This document shows positions 11,566 to 25,000 of a stretch of DNA of 64,000 nucleotides, piece by piece (positions within the stretch are counted from its first letter, which is position 1; each line of letters begins with the position of its first letter). This DNA is from Crocodylus rhombifer (Eukaryota > Chordata > Crocodylia > Crocodylidae), in the NCBI GenBank assembly GCA_038503035.1, contig JAVSML010020386.1, positions 189,225 through 253,224 of the forward strand, written 5' to 3'. The notes beneath the pieces were generated by a model. It was not told where the DNA came from. It did not search any database and saw nothing but the letters and a program-made list of their open reading frames with translations. The position numbers were made by a program, and so were the translations under genes.

Positions 11566-12368
11566 GGAGCAAATGTACAGATGTCCTCATGCTTGAAAGC
11601 TTGTGCAGAAGCTGTCCCAACTATATACTTGGCCCAATACAAGATCACTAAAATTCCTTGCCTCTGATACGTTTCCTAGACCATCGTAGCAATACTACCA
11701 CTCCAGCCCTATTCTGTCTTTAAGTTAAATCCCATAGGATAGGTTGAGCTCCAGGGGAGACATGGTTATTTTTTTTTTTAATTTTATTTTGCTCTCTTTT
11801 GATTTTTAAAGTGACACAATCAACTTTGAATTTTATTCTACTGCTACTAATTTTGCCAGGGGCCTGAAATGATCTAACTTATTCTACAAGGCACAGTGTC
11901 ACTGATTGTATGCAGTGCTGGGAAGTGAAACCATTGAAACCTTTCTCAGTTTCTTTTAGTTGTGTCTGACTGGAAAGCATTTGATTGGGAGTGTGATTTA
12001 TTTTCCTTTTAGACTAGTAGTGTCAATTTTTTGAAGACTTACTGGTTTGCATGCAGCAGACTACAGAGGCTGTCAGAGTTCGGTTCTTAGCAAAAAGTAT
12101 AGAGTTTTCTATACACAAAGAGACCATCTGTGTCTTTGTATGCTGTCTTCCAAAGTGGAGGCATGGTCTGTGACTACAATATTTATAATAATCTTTGACT
12201 GTGACCATCTTTATCTCTTTTCAGTGTCTAGAATGTGTTTATATCACTATTTAGTCATTTACAAAAAAAAAAAACCTTCCCCACGGTAGAACTGCAGCAG
12301 TTGGTGCTCCCTTGCCCTATACTTCCTTTCTCTAGAAAGGCTGGTTTTGATTTCTTTATCTTCACATG
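11566..12368. other. Probable 5' UTR intron, end part, nothing recognised
   Basis: AT-rich sequence with a poly-A stretch at about 12262-12273 and then the pyrimidine tract of the acceptor at 12369-12382. No other feature was supported. Confidence 0.45.
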
Positions 12369-12391
12369 CTTCCTTTTTTCAGGTTCCAATC

Positions 12392-13007
12392 ATGGCAGCT
12401 TACACTTGCATTACTTGTCGTGTGGCTTTCAAGGATGCTGATATTCAACGTGCTCATTACAAAACTGACTGGCACAGGTATAACCTGAAGCGGAAGGTCG
12501 CTGACATGCCTCCCGTCACTGCTGAGAACTTCCAAGAGCGCGTCCTAGCGCAGAGGGTGGTGGCAGAGGAGCAGTTGAAAATCACTGCCACATACTGTAC
12601 AGCCTGTAGCAAGCGGTTCTCCACTTTCAATGCTTATGAGAATCACTTGAAGTCCAAGAAGCACCTGGAGCTTGAGAAGAAAGCTGTTGAGGCCATCAGC
12701 AAGAAGGTCGACACCTTAAATGAGAAAAACCTGGAGAAGGGGCTGGTCCCTGAAAACCTAAACAAAGATGCTATGAATGCAGCCATTCAGCAAGCCATCA
12801 GGCCCCAGCCATCTTCCTCGCCAAAGAAGATACCCTTGCTTCCCATTGACACAAGCAGCTCTCTAGCTCCTGCTGGAGGCCCCAGTCTCTCTCAAAGCAG
12901 AGAGCGACTGGAAAAGCCTCCTCGGATCCAGTGGTTTGAACAACAGGCAAAAAAGTTGGCCAAACAGCAAGTAGAACAGGAGGAAGAAGATGAAGATATG
13001 GAGGAAG
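12392..13007 (+). CDS. ZNF622: ZNF622 coding exon 1 (residues 1-205 plus one base)
   Basis: The exon carries the start codon, zinc fingers 1 and 2, the lysine-rich linker and the start of the acidic tract. A pyrimidine-rich acceptor ends in AG at 12381-12382, nine bases before the ATG, so the ATG exon is probably internal and follows a non-coding exon. The donor is GAAG|GTAAG at 13008. Codon 206 is split 1+2 with exon 2. Confidence 0.97.
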
Positions 13008-16000
13008 GTAAGAACCAGCAAGCGGGTAGAAGGTGGCTTGGGCTATAGCAAGTGTTGGTTGTTTTTTTCAGGTAAAAGCGTCTCATTTTTGTTTTTTGTT
13101 TTGTTTTAAAAAACTTTCTCTCCAAGGCATAAAAAGGCTCTTTTACTACTTTATGTTTAAACTTTGTAGTCTTAAAAAAAATGCAGATTTCTGTAGCAGG
13201 GCAAAGCAAAATATAATGTTCTTTACTAAATGTTTGGTCTTCATAATCCTGGACCTCAGTGAGTGGTGGGAATAAGGGGGTGCTAAACTTTGCGGGAAGT
13301 TAATTTGCTGGATAAACTATTATTAACATGCAGTTGCCAATGGGAGTTTTCAAAAGAAAGCCCACACTGAGGAAGATAACAAAAAAATGTTCTGGCCATG
13401 AAAATGGAAAAAAACAGTCAGCATTTAGTGTCCAATATCTCATCCATCGTTTTATTTACCTATTTCAGGGAGAAATGGGAAGTTTTGCAGTTGCTAAGGA
13501 ATAGAGGCCATTTTTTCCCTTCTTTCTCTGTTGCTGCCTTTAGGTGCATAGAAGCAGTCCATGAAATTTACTCTGTTAGAGCAGTTGTATGCTAGTGTGA
13601 TTCCATTGACAGCTTGAGGAGTCGGGCCCCATTTGTTTTAACAGCTAGGCCTCTTGTCATCCTGTTGTAGGGGTAATGTGCATTTCTGAATTTGGATCTT
13701 GGAAGGGATGTAAAGCAGGAGCCAACTTGTAACTTTCCTGTATTAATGTATTATTGCTAAAAAGTGGCACTGAATCTCTTTTGACCAATCTGTTTGACCA
13801 ATCTCATTTCCTTCTATGACCAGGTGACCTATCACCTGGACAAGGGAGAAGAGATTGATGTCATATATCTTGACTTCAAAAAAGCTTTTGATCTGGTATC
13901 CCATGATCACCTCTTGGCCAAACTGGCCAGTTGTGGCCTTGGCTCCACCACGATCCGCTGGCTGGGAAATTGGCTTCGTGGTCGGACCCAGAGGGTTGTG
14001 ATTGATGGCAGTCACTCATCATGGTGCCCTGTGACCAGTGGGGTCCCTCAAGGCTCTGTCCTGGGACCCATACTGTTCAACATCTTCATTAACGATGTGG
14101 ACATTGGAGTCAGGAGTGGACTGGCCAAGTTTGCCGATGACACCAAACTTTGGGGCAAAGCATCCACGCCAGAAGATAGGCGGGTGATCCAGGCTGACCT
14201 GGACAAGCTCAGCAAATGGGCAGACGAGAACCTCATGGTGTTTAACACCGAAAATGCAAGGTTCTCCACCGTGGGAGGAAAAACCTGCAGCACCCTTATA
14301 GGCTCGGCAGTGCTACGTTGGTTAGCACTACAGAAGAAAAAGACTTGGGGGTCATTATTGACCACAAGATGAACATGAGCCTGCAATGCGATGCTGCGGC
14401 TAGTAAAGCGACCAAAATGCTGGTGTGCATCCATAGATGCTTCTCGAGCAAATCCTGGGACGTCATTCTCCCCTTGTACTCGGCCTTGGTGAGGCCGCAG
14501 CTGGAGTACTGCGTCCAGTTTTGGGCTCCACAATTGAAAAAGGATGTGGAGAAGCTTGAGAGAGTCCAGAGGAGAGCCACGCGCATGATCAGAGGTCAGG
14601 AAAACAGATCTTACGATGACAGGCTGAGAGCCATGGGACTCTTTAGCCTGGAAAAGTGCAGGCTCAGGGGTGATCTGATGGCCACCTACAAGTTTATCAG
14701 GGGTGACCACCAGGATCTGGGGGAACGTCTGTTCACCAGAGTGCCCGAAGGGATGACGAGGTCGAACGGTCACAAACTCCTGCAAGACTGTTTCAGGCTG
14801 GACATAAGGAAGAATTTCTTTACTGTCCGAGCCCCAGGTCTGGAACAGTCTGCCAGCGGAGGTGGTTCAAGTGCCTACATTGAACACCTTCAAGAGTAAA
14901 TTGGATGCTTATCTTGCTGGGATCCTATGACCCCAGCTGACTTCCTGCCCTTTGGGCAGGGGGCTGGACTCGATGATCTCCCGAGGTCCCTTCCAGCCCT
15001 AATGTCTATGAAATCTATGAAATCTCAGTAAGTTATTTAATCTTTTTGCATCAAATGCTTAATGTTTTCTACTGGTGCTGTTTATTCACCAAACCACGTC
15101 CTGAAAGGATTTTCAGTTCCAGGTTTTTTAAGCTAGAATTTTGTCCCCTACAGTGGCATCCCCTACACTGTTTCATCATTGCATCATGCAACTGTCCAGA
15201 CTGGTAGTTCACAGTAGTTACCTCTGACAGTGTTTAAGTGAATTAGCAAAGTAAATTTTCTGTCTTTTGTGTAGCTAGATGAACATGCCACAAGCAGCCC
15301 TCTCCCTTGATTCAGAAAATAAGTGTCTTGGAATCCTTTTATTCCTAGATGTAATGCCCTTGCCCCAGGGAAACATGGAGTATGTTGAGAGGGCAGTGTG
15401 AGGAATCTTTTTCTGTTGCCTGTTGTGTTGGGTTTTTTTTCTCTGTGAAACTCATGAAAGTGACCTGAAAGCATTTGTGTATCTCATTGCTTCAAGACTG
15501 TGCTTATAGGTCGCTTTTTATTTATTTGTTTGTTTATTTATTCTCATTGGCACAAAGCCATGTTAATGAAAAGAGGATCTTTGCTGTAATAAATGTCACT
15601 ACTGAGCTGGGACTCAAAATAGCAGCCCTCCTATTCCCAACAGAAGCATGTTGGTTTTAATAGTCTGTTCCTTGTGTTGTAATGTTGTGTGGTGTAAAAA
15701 TATAGTAGCAAGATTTTCATAGAAAAACAAATTTGAGGCACTATTCTTTCATTTGGTAGCCTTTCTTTTAGAGTTGCACTGACACATTGGTTGCGTATTG
15801 GATCGGCACCAATAAAAGGAAAATTAATGTTATTGGCTATGGGCTTTTTTTTTGGCCAGTGTAGCCGATCACATTCACCAATAAATGCAGTATGCCTTCT
15901 GGCTGGGGACCCTGGACATCGCATCTATACTGCTCTTTGTGCTGCCTGGCTGCATTCCTATAAATAGGCTATCGGATTGGTATCTGCCAATATGGCTAAT

Positions 16001-19000
16001 TAATAATTGGCTATCTATATTGGCTAACAAAATCTTTATTGGTTCACCTCTACTTTCTAAGGCAGCCTTGCCTTCAGTGTGCAAAGAGATGTTCAAAGTC
16101 TGTTTTATTGACAGTGATAGCATTTGCAACTTCACCAACCAGTGCTCAGAAGTCAAAGCATTTTACGTGTTTGCCTCTTTATCAGAGGTGTTCATTCCTA
16201 AGCCTGTTCTGTGCTATAGTTGGTTGTAGCTGTGTTGGTCTAAGGACATAGACAGACAAAGTTCTTTGGGTAGATGTGATATCTTTTATTAGATCAACTA
16301 AATAGTTGGGAAAATTGTTCTTTGTAAGCTTTTGGGCACAAACATCCTTCTTCAGGCATAGGGAGTAATGTGTGCTCTCCTGGGTAGAATAGAAGCCAAT
16401 ATGCAAAGTACAGGTCTGTGAAAACAAAAATGTGTGGCAGTGAGGATAAGAGGGAATGGGGGACAAAAGGTGTGAGACAGGTAGGTGGGGGGTAAAAGGG
16501 GGGAACCATGCCATGCCAGGACAAAAAGTGACTTGCTAATGCATCTATTCTACCCAGGAAAGCACAAATTACATTCGTATAGCACATTTACTTGGAAAAA
16601 TATGATGTAACCTGGTGTTTTCTGCATTAGAAGGCTGGGAGGATGTGGATTCAGATGAAGACTTAGAGGCAGAAGATGCTGAGATGGAAGATGATGAGCA
16701 GGTTGACATTGAAGGAACACCAGCCATGGGTGCAATACCAATCATGGACTGCTTGTTTTGTCTTCACCATTCGAGCTCTCTCATGAAAAATGTGGCCCAC
16801 ATGACAAAAGTCCACAGTTTCTTTATTCCAGATATAGAATACCTCATGGATCTCAGAGGGCTGATTAAGTACTTGGGTAAGTCTTTGAACCAGGATAAAC
16901 ATCCTGTATTCTTTCAGTAAATATCTCAGAGCTGAGGCATGACTGCAGTGTCGTATGGCAGTGGAACCCAGCTTTTTTGGACTGTGGGTCAGATGACTGG
17001 TCCCACCTCTACCTGTGGGCCAGATCCTGTCTGTGGGCCTGATCTGGTACATGGTACTGGCCCAGCCTGGGCTTGATTTCATGTGGCTGGATTGGGCTCT
17101 GGCTGGGCCATTTCTGCCCAGCTGGATCAGGCCTCAGCTTGATCCAGGTGTGTGGGAGCAGAGCCCACTCCCTCTGTGTGGGGCTGTCCTAGCCAGGGCT
17201 GAATTAGCCCTGTGGAGATTATTAATTTGGTGGTGGGGATGCTCTTCTGCCTCCAAATTTCTGGACTTGTGGGGGAACCTGCAAGCTGGATCTGGCACAT
17301 GAACCAGAGATTGATGATCCCTGTCATATGGCATTGCTCATTTTCATGAAAATACATGGCTTAATTCTAGTGGATATGGCTCATGCCATGCTGCCAGGTG
17401 TGCCTGCGCAGCTGTGCACACCACACACCTTAGAGGGAACACTGGATGTGAGGTCCCCCTCCACAGTAAGCAGGTGTGAAATAATTGTGCTCACATGTTA
17501 GTTTGTGGCCAGATTTCTAACAGTGAGCAGATTCCTGCATCAGTTTTGCAGTGCCTGAATCAACCAGTTGCTAAAATATTTACACTGAAAGTGCTCAGTC
17601 CTCAGTTTTGTTACTCCAGTAGTGAATGACAACATGGACATTTTCCAAACCACATCAGTTAAGCCAAGGTGGCAAAGCATGGTAGGTGGAATGATTACTC
17701 TGACCAAACTAGAATACTGTTAATCTCTGCTCTCTACAGCCACAAGGAGCAGATATTGAGAAGAACTTTTGGCACAGAAAATGACTGTTTTGGATAAGTA
17801 AATGACCATAATTAAAGCATTTTATAGCATTTAATAGAAAACTGGGTGTTGCATTGGGAGGCTTTGCTTAGCATATGTGGGGTCTTTTTGTTCTGTCATC
17901 TGAAATCTCCTCTAAACATACAGGCTTCTTCCTAGAGGAAGCCTTGTCGTTAGGGAACAGGGAAATCAGAGCTGTAATCTAATTCCTGGCAGTGATAGTT
18001 TTAACTTGGAGTAAGTCACTTGCTCTGCCTCAGGTTTCATGCCTGCAGATCACCAACTACAGTTGATTATCAGAGAGACTGTAAACTCCAAGCATTCCCT
18101 TTTTCCAGGAGAGAAAGTTGGCATTGGGAAGATCTGTCTGTGGTGTAATGAGAAGGGTAAATCCTTCTACTCGACGGAAGCTGTGCAGGCTCACATGAAT
18201 GACAAAAGCCACTGTAAGCTCTTCATAGATGGGGATGCAGCCTTGGAATTTGCAGACTTCTATGATTTCAGGTGAGGAAGTTTTTTCTCCAACTTGCATG
18301 GACAGAAATGGAGAGAGAACCCAGTCAAACTTAGAACCAGTTGCATCTACTACTAATCTTTTTAGCCATGAGGCCTCTTTCTGGTATTTCTTCTTGGGAT
18401 ACTGGTTAAAAAATATACTTGCTGATCAGGAAACTTTCTTGGAATCAAAGCTACAGTTGATTTCTAAAAACCTGTAAGTTTTTCTTACTGTTCTTAATCT
18501 GTTAACACATTCTTTCCAAGTAAGCAGGTGCATTGCTACCATCAGTATTACCGATTAAAATGCTATCTTGTACGTCCAGTTGCTGATTTGGACAGTACAA
18601 CAGTATAATACAGTTCATTCCCTAGTGCTTTGTCTTGTTCAGTTTTCTGTACATCAGTAAAAGACTTGAGGTTATAAAGGAATACAAAAGCCAAAATGCA
18701 AATCTTATATCATGGGGCTGCTGCCACATTAATAATGGTAGTAGAGTTCCCTACTGTAGATGCATCATATGTCAGCAGAAGATGAAGCGGGGGGGAGGTG
18801 GTTGCTGCCAGAATTTTTCAGTTTTCCAAACAACAGAAGCCTTTTTCAGATGGCTGCAGTTGCATATGCATACACTTGGTATGCTGGTTACCGTACACTG
18901 TTGGATAGTTATTTAGTACTTTCTGAGACACGCTTACCTTGGAATAGAATGAATTAAGTTGGGGTAGAGCTCTACATAGTGTCTGCTCCATACTTCCTGT

Positions 19001-22000
19001 AGAGTAAAGTCAAATTACTTGAAAGTAAAGGTAAGTTACACCAGTGTATCTGTTTTTTGTCTGCAGCAGTCATTAGTTGTAGCCATTTCTTCAATATGAA
19101 CAGGCTTCCTGACACCAAAGGGTGAGGTGCTGTAACAGTGCCTACTGCCAACATGTATCTCCAGAGAGTTGTTTATGTGTCCATGCCAGGCACTGGTGTA
19201 ATTTTATTTGAGAGCAGAACCTGAGCTAAATTACCCCCAGGACACGGTATTGTGTATCTGCACTTGAAGCTTTAATGTTTGCTCCATTTTCTGTCCGTAT
19301 CCTCTTAGAACAGTGGTGCTCAACCTTTTGGCCCTGCAGACTACGTAAGTGGGGCAAGGTTGGTCTGTAGGTCAGATCAAGCTCCATGTGCCAGGTTCAG
19401 GCTCTGGGACATGGCAGCACCCCCTCCCTGGTTCCCCCACAGCCTAGCACTACCTCCTCTCACCCCTGTGTGCCAGGATTGGTTCATGGGGGCCTGGCAA
19501 TACCCTCTCCCAGCCCAGTGCACAGATATAGTGTCCTGGGGGCCTGGCACTGTCCTCTCTCACCCCTGCAGGCTGGGATTGGGTCCCAGGGGCCTGGTGC
19601 TGCCCCCCCTCCCACCAGGATTGATCCCTGGGGGCCTGGCCTTACCCTCTCCCACTTCAGCACACTGGAATTGGGTCCCAGGGGCCCAGAACTATCCCTG
19701 CCCACCCCTGCTTTCTGGAACTGGGCACCAGATACAGGGTGCAGGGCTCCCTGTGCATCTGGACATTTGGCGGCGGGCTAGTGGTGACACCACTGTCCCA
19801 CCTCAAATTAACATACCTGTAGTGAGCTCCACAGGCTGCAGGTTGAGCACCCCTGTCTTAGAAGAAGGAAGGGAGGAGGTATTCTTGACTAAATGTCTGT
19901 TCTGTGTTCTTAAACTTAGCAGGAGCTGATGTAAAGAGCTTTGGTCTAACATGTATGTATGTATTTTCAAGCACAGGTGAAGGGAAGAGCTTTTGTTCAG
20001 CTATATTAATTTTGATCTTGAAAATGTCTGTCATGGTGGCGGTTGCTTTCCAAGCATGGGCTGGGAATTGCTGCAGACCAAGCTGTTTGCTCTATGCAGC
20101 CTTTTCCTTAGCACTCATTTTGCAGCTTCAGACTTTGTGCCACTGAATGGGGAGGAGGAAAGGGAATCTGTGATTACTGCTGATATTGAAATATAGATGT
20201 TATGGTGAAACCCCTACTTTAGATGGAGCCTGGCAGCTTTCTTGGTCTCTACAGATTTACAGTGCACCTGTTTTATGCAAAATGGTTCTAAAATGGGCTT
20301 TACCTGGTGATCACGTCATATAGCTGCTGTTGCTGTTGTTTCACAGGGCCAGTTACCCTGAATACAAGGAAGGGGAGGATGTGGAAATGTCTAAAGATCT
20401 CTCATCAGAGAAAAATTTAGAATACAATGATGACACGATGGAGCTGATTCTCCCTTCAGGTAGGCACAGTAAAAATCCTCCATCAAAGATACCTTGTCAC
20501 TCTGGAAGTGCTATATTTGCAGTTATTGCAAGCAGGGACACGCTGTCAGGTAGATTTCATTTGCTGATGTGAAATAAATGGTTTTGCATTCAGTTGTCAC
20601 TGAATTTTGTTATTTCTGTTTTCAAACTGAAGAATTATTTCCTTTGTTTGAGTTTAGGTTATGCTTATTGGCTATCTGAACCTGAAATACAGACTTCTTT
20701 TCATGAGTTTGGTTGCCTCTGGCATTGTCTTTGGCTTCATTTTGTTGGGATTTTATGTTACTTTGACTCATTTACACGCAAGGAGCCTGTATATTTCAGT
20801 ACAGTCTTTCTTGGAGAAGGTGCGAGTTTGCTAGTTTTTTTTCCCCCAAAATAGTTTGGCATTATATGGCCTGGTCACATCAGTTTGACATGCATTAGCA
20901 ATGACTTATTCAGATATTAATTTCCTTCTACATCGATAAGATATGCTGCACATTACATGCTATGCCATAAGCATGGTACTCTGCAATGGTGGTTGGATAT
21001 ACTCTGTATATGTTTTAGTTCAGCCTTTTCCATTACCCTGGGAAGTACTGTTGGTACTGTCTTTGGAGGGGGAAAAGATTACGTTTTCTGTCAGTCTTAG
21101 AGTTCTTAATCTGTCACTTGAAATGGGTAAGTTGTGGCACCTCCCATTTGAGGGGGTGGTCTCTTTAAAGATTATCTGTAGTGGGGGACACTGCCTTTGT
21201 GTACCCATTTGTTTTTTCATCTTTTGTTCTGTTTATAATGAATAAAGTGGGTGTGTAGCAGGGGTGGCCATGAGTGCCACAAGGGGGTACAGGTCACTTC
21301 TGTATATGACACGTGGCAGATTGTAGAGAGGACAGGAAGCACAGTGGCAGATAGGGTAGGGAGCAGAAAGCAGAGCAGCAGATTGCAGCAGGGGAAGGGG
21401 ATCAGCGTGGTATGTGGGGAGGGCATGATGAGGCTAATTTGTAGTCTGCCTGCCAAAAAGATTGGCCTCCACTCATGTGTAGTGTGACTTTAATAGCCAG
21501 GGTGTCTGGTTGGTTGGGATTTCTAACCCCCGAAAGGTAATGCCAGAAAGGGAGTGCCAGCCACGGGGTGGGTGAGGGGCCACTTTTCCACCCTCGTGCT
21601 TAGCTTTTCCCTGGGCTCCTTCCCAGCATGGAGGCAAGTAGCCCTTCCCCTGCCCTGTGGCTGGCATCCCGCACTGCAGCCACTCGCAGCCTGTGTGGGG
21701 CTGTTCTGAGCAGGCACAGGCAGCCCCACACATGCTGCAAGTGCCTCCAGCATGGGATGCCAGCCATGGGGTGGGCGAGGGCCGCTTCCCTTCCCCCACC
21801 CCCGCTCAGCACCACCTTGTAACCCAGCTCCACTGCCAGCCTGGACCCCGTGCCGGCTCTGGGCTCACCTGTTGGGGCTGTGTGTGGCAACAGCAGGTGC
21901 AGCCCCCTCCACTTGTCACACTGGGCAGTGTTTGCCACTGCCTCCTCTGGGCTGCCCAGCACATGAGCTCTGGATGGGCAGCAGCAGCCAACACTGCATG

Positions 22001-25000
22001 GCACGGCAAGTGGGGGGTCTGCAGCTGCCGACGGGTGAGCCCAGAGCTGGCACAGAGCCCAGGTTGGCAGTGGGGCCGGTTTACAAGCTGGTGCTGAGCC
22101 TAGGGAAAAGTGGCCTCTTGCTTGCCCCGGGGCCGGCACCCTGTGCTGTAGCCACTTGAAGCCCACGTGGGGCTGCCTGTGCCTGCTCCAGACAGCCCTG
22201 CGAGGCCTGTGAGTGACTGCATCAGGGAGCGCTGGCCATGGTGCAGGTGAGGGGCCACTTTTCCCCGTGCTCAGCACCAGCTTCTTCCCTGCTGGCGATC
22301 AGGGAGTTGGGGCTGTGTGCTGCCCCCTGCCTGTTCCGTGGAGCTAGGGGCCACTGGGAATGAGCAGGTGTGGGAGCCTGTGGGAGCATGGGGCCTGCAC
22401 CGGTGTCCCAGGGCCAGTGCTGGCAGGACCCAGAGCGGGATGGCAGGAGCACAGAGTCCCAGCCAGCAGGAGCTCTGTGGAGCTGGGCCAGCTCCCCCCT
22501 CTCCCTGCTGGTGCAGCCCAGCCTGGCTCCACAGACCCCTGCCAGCCTGCACCCTGCTTTGGGCCCCACCAGCGCTGGCCCTGGGACATGGGTCCCAAGA
22601 CATTGGGACATTGGTCCCAAGATGGTGACCAGGGGGTGGGGCACCTGTCAAGGGGCGGGGCTACCCATGCAGCCCTCCACAGCCTGCCAAAACTGGGTAA
22701 GTGGCCCTCTGCCAGAAGTAATTGCCTGCCCCTGAGTTAAAGGGACCCGGCTTAAATTTAACAATATGCTTAGAAATGTTTTATTTATTATGTAGGAGCA
22801 ATAAGCCCTAAAATTGCTAGAACTGGAAGATTTCTCTTCAAGTTTTGTTTAACTGCAGCACAAGGGTGATTCAGGAGAATTTGGAGAGCTGTCTAACTTC
22901 CCTATGTGCCTTTGAAAGTCTTTCTTTTGGAGTGGCAAATAGTGCCATAGTTTCCCTGTCTGTTTGCTGTAGATCACCCACAGTGACATACAAGGGAAGT
23001 GTTTAGGGGTAAATTAGAAGGGAAAGCAGATGCTGTGTCTTGAGCCATTTCAGACTGTTTTACATGACTGAGTTTGAAGCTGCACAGTGCTAGGCCTCAT
23101 TGTGAAGAGTGTGGCATAAGAACACAGAGTAGGGTAAAGTAAAAACAAGACAAGGTTCCCTAAAAATGTGCAATGTCATTGTGCAATGTCATCATTGTGG
23201 CAGGCCGGTAGGGGGTGCTCCTGCATTGAGCCATCCACCTTTACTGCGCCTGACCACCTTCCAGGCTCCAAGTGTCTCCCTGGGGGTGCCACATGTCTGG
23301 CTGACCCCTTCCTGAAGCACACCCGCTAGCCTGAGGGTAATGAATCACTAGTTGCTGGGTGGACTGGCAATTCCTAGCTCCCCAAGGAGCCCAAGCCTCT
23401 CACCCAGGTATGTGATGCCAGTCACGTAGGCAGAGGGAGCAGGTTTCCCCCTCCCCTTAGGAATGTATCCAGCTCAGGTTACCTAAAGAGATGGGGTAAG
23501 GTGTGTACCCTCTGCAGGGCCCATCTTAACCAAATTGTCACAGGGCAGAGTTTTTGGGGAGAAACAGAGATGGCCTTCTGCCACAATCATCTTTGTCATC
23601 CCGTCTGATCTGCCATATTTTTAAGGGAGCTCTCAAAGGCTTAAGAGACAAAACCAATACAGAACTTATTGAGCCCCTATTACTTATGGTAAAGTAGCAA
23701 AAAAGAGACAAAAAGTACCCAGGTATTTTTAGTAGTGTTGGTCACCTTTTAGGCTTATGATGAGAAATTTGGGAAATAAGGTGCCTGGAATGGCAAGCTA
23801 CATTTCTCAATAAATCATGACAGCAAGTAAGGTGCTGCTGGTTGAGATGTCCAATGATCCATGATAGGAAACCATTAGGGGGCAGTGTGAGACTGGAAAT
23901 GTATTTTTTTTTTATTCTAAAACGTGCAGCCATAGGAAGGCAGACATCTCTGCAGAGGTTCTGTCTCTGTTTTGTTGCATGGGAGTGTGACAAGGACTTC
24001 AGATAAAAGTGTTTTTTATGGCATCACCATATGGATCTACAGAGTCCTAGAGAGTAGAGCTCAAGAGTTCATTTCTCCAGGCATCTATATCCTAGCACTG
24101 AAGGCTTCATTTCTGTCACTGCCAAAGTAGATTTGGCTGATGTGAAACACAGGTCACCTAGCATAGGTGTTAACCTGCTACTTTAACAGCAGGAGTCTTT
24201 TTAAATTTATCTGATTGCAAGGCTTGTAGATAATTGCGCAAAGTGCAAGGACAGATTAACAGCAGATGGAAAAGAGCACATTTAGGGGAATCAAAGTAAT
24301 AAAAAATATAGTGCCAGGCCCTTCTCTGGCACTATCTGGATCTCCTCATTGTGATGACAAGCAGTAATTAAATGATTTTTGTGAAATCAAGTGAGTGACA
24401 AGCGCACATTCTGGCAGAGTACTTTTGAAAGGGAAAACCTAGATTTCATCATGCTCTAGTAAGGAGGCAGGGATGGATGGCATGGTGGCAGTTTTTCCTT
24501 GAGGCTGCAATTAACACTTGCTGTACTTAATCAGTGTTTCAGTGCTGTTACTAAGATAAACCATTCGTCATGTTAATGAACATCAGTCTGCCTCACTTTG
24601 GGGAAATATAAAAGCTGATATTTTGCCAAACCACAGTTTGCAGTTGTGGACAAGATCAGAAAACAAATATTTGTTTGCTTGTAGCAGGTGCTTACCCTTG
24701 TGGAAACAAGTCTGTCCTTCAGCCATGGTGGGAATTTGCCCTTCAAGCTTTTGTTTATATGTCGGCTTTTGATGTCCCGGTTCCTGCAGTACCCAGGGCG
24801 GGATTAACGCAGAGGCAAACTAGGTACATGCCTAGGGGCCTAAGTGAAGCCCAGTTGTGCTTATTTTACATATTATTGAGTGAAAAAGTAATATAAATAT
24901 ACAGTGTTAAGTTAGGGGCTTATGAGTTTGTTTGCCCATTGAAAGGTTAATCAGGTCCTGTCAGTACATGAAGACTTAAATAATGCTCAAGAGTTTATAT

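Larger units (their letters stand above)
6876..12382 (+). other. ZNF622: Probable intron in the ZNF622 5' UTR
   Basis: The downstream end is a good acceptor (pyrimidine tract then CAG at 12380-12382) just before the ATG exon. The upstream end is my best donor in the CpG island (GTGAGT at 6876). About 5.5 kb separates them, holding hAT elements (7259, 9.8-10.76 kb), a palindromic MITE (11.3 kb) and poly-A tracts near 9279 and 10860. The donor choice is uncertain; the acceptor is firmer. Confidence 0.5.

Noticed and set aside
19360..19929. 189-aa ORF with internal repeats
   Set aside because: Product of the ~50-bp minisatellite in a hAT element, within a ZNF622 intron.
21600..22740. Cluster of 100-225 aa ORFs on both strands
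   Set aside because: GC-driven frames in a repeat block; they overlap each other and carry no domain.
23160..23580. GC-richer segment with TGTGGCAGG...TGTCACA edges as an LTR
   Set aside because: No TATA-polyA order, no target duplication and no second copy in the window.
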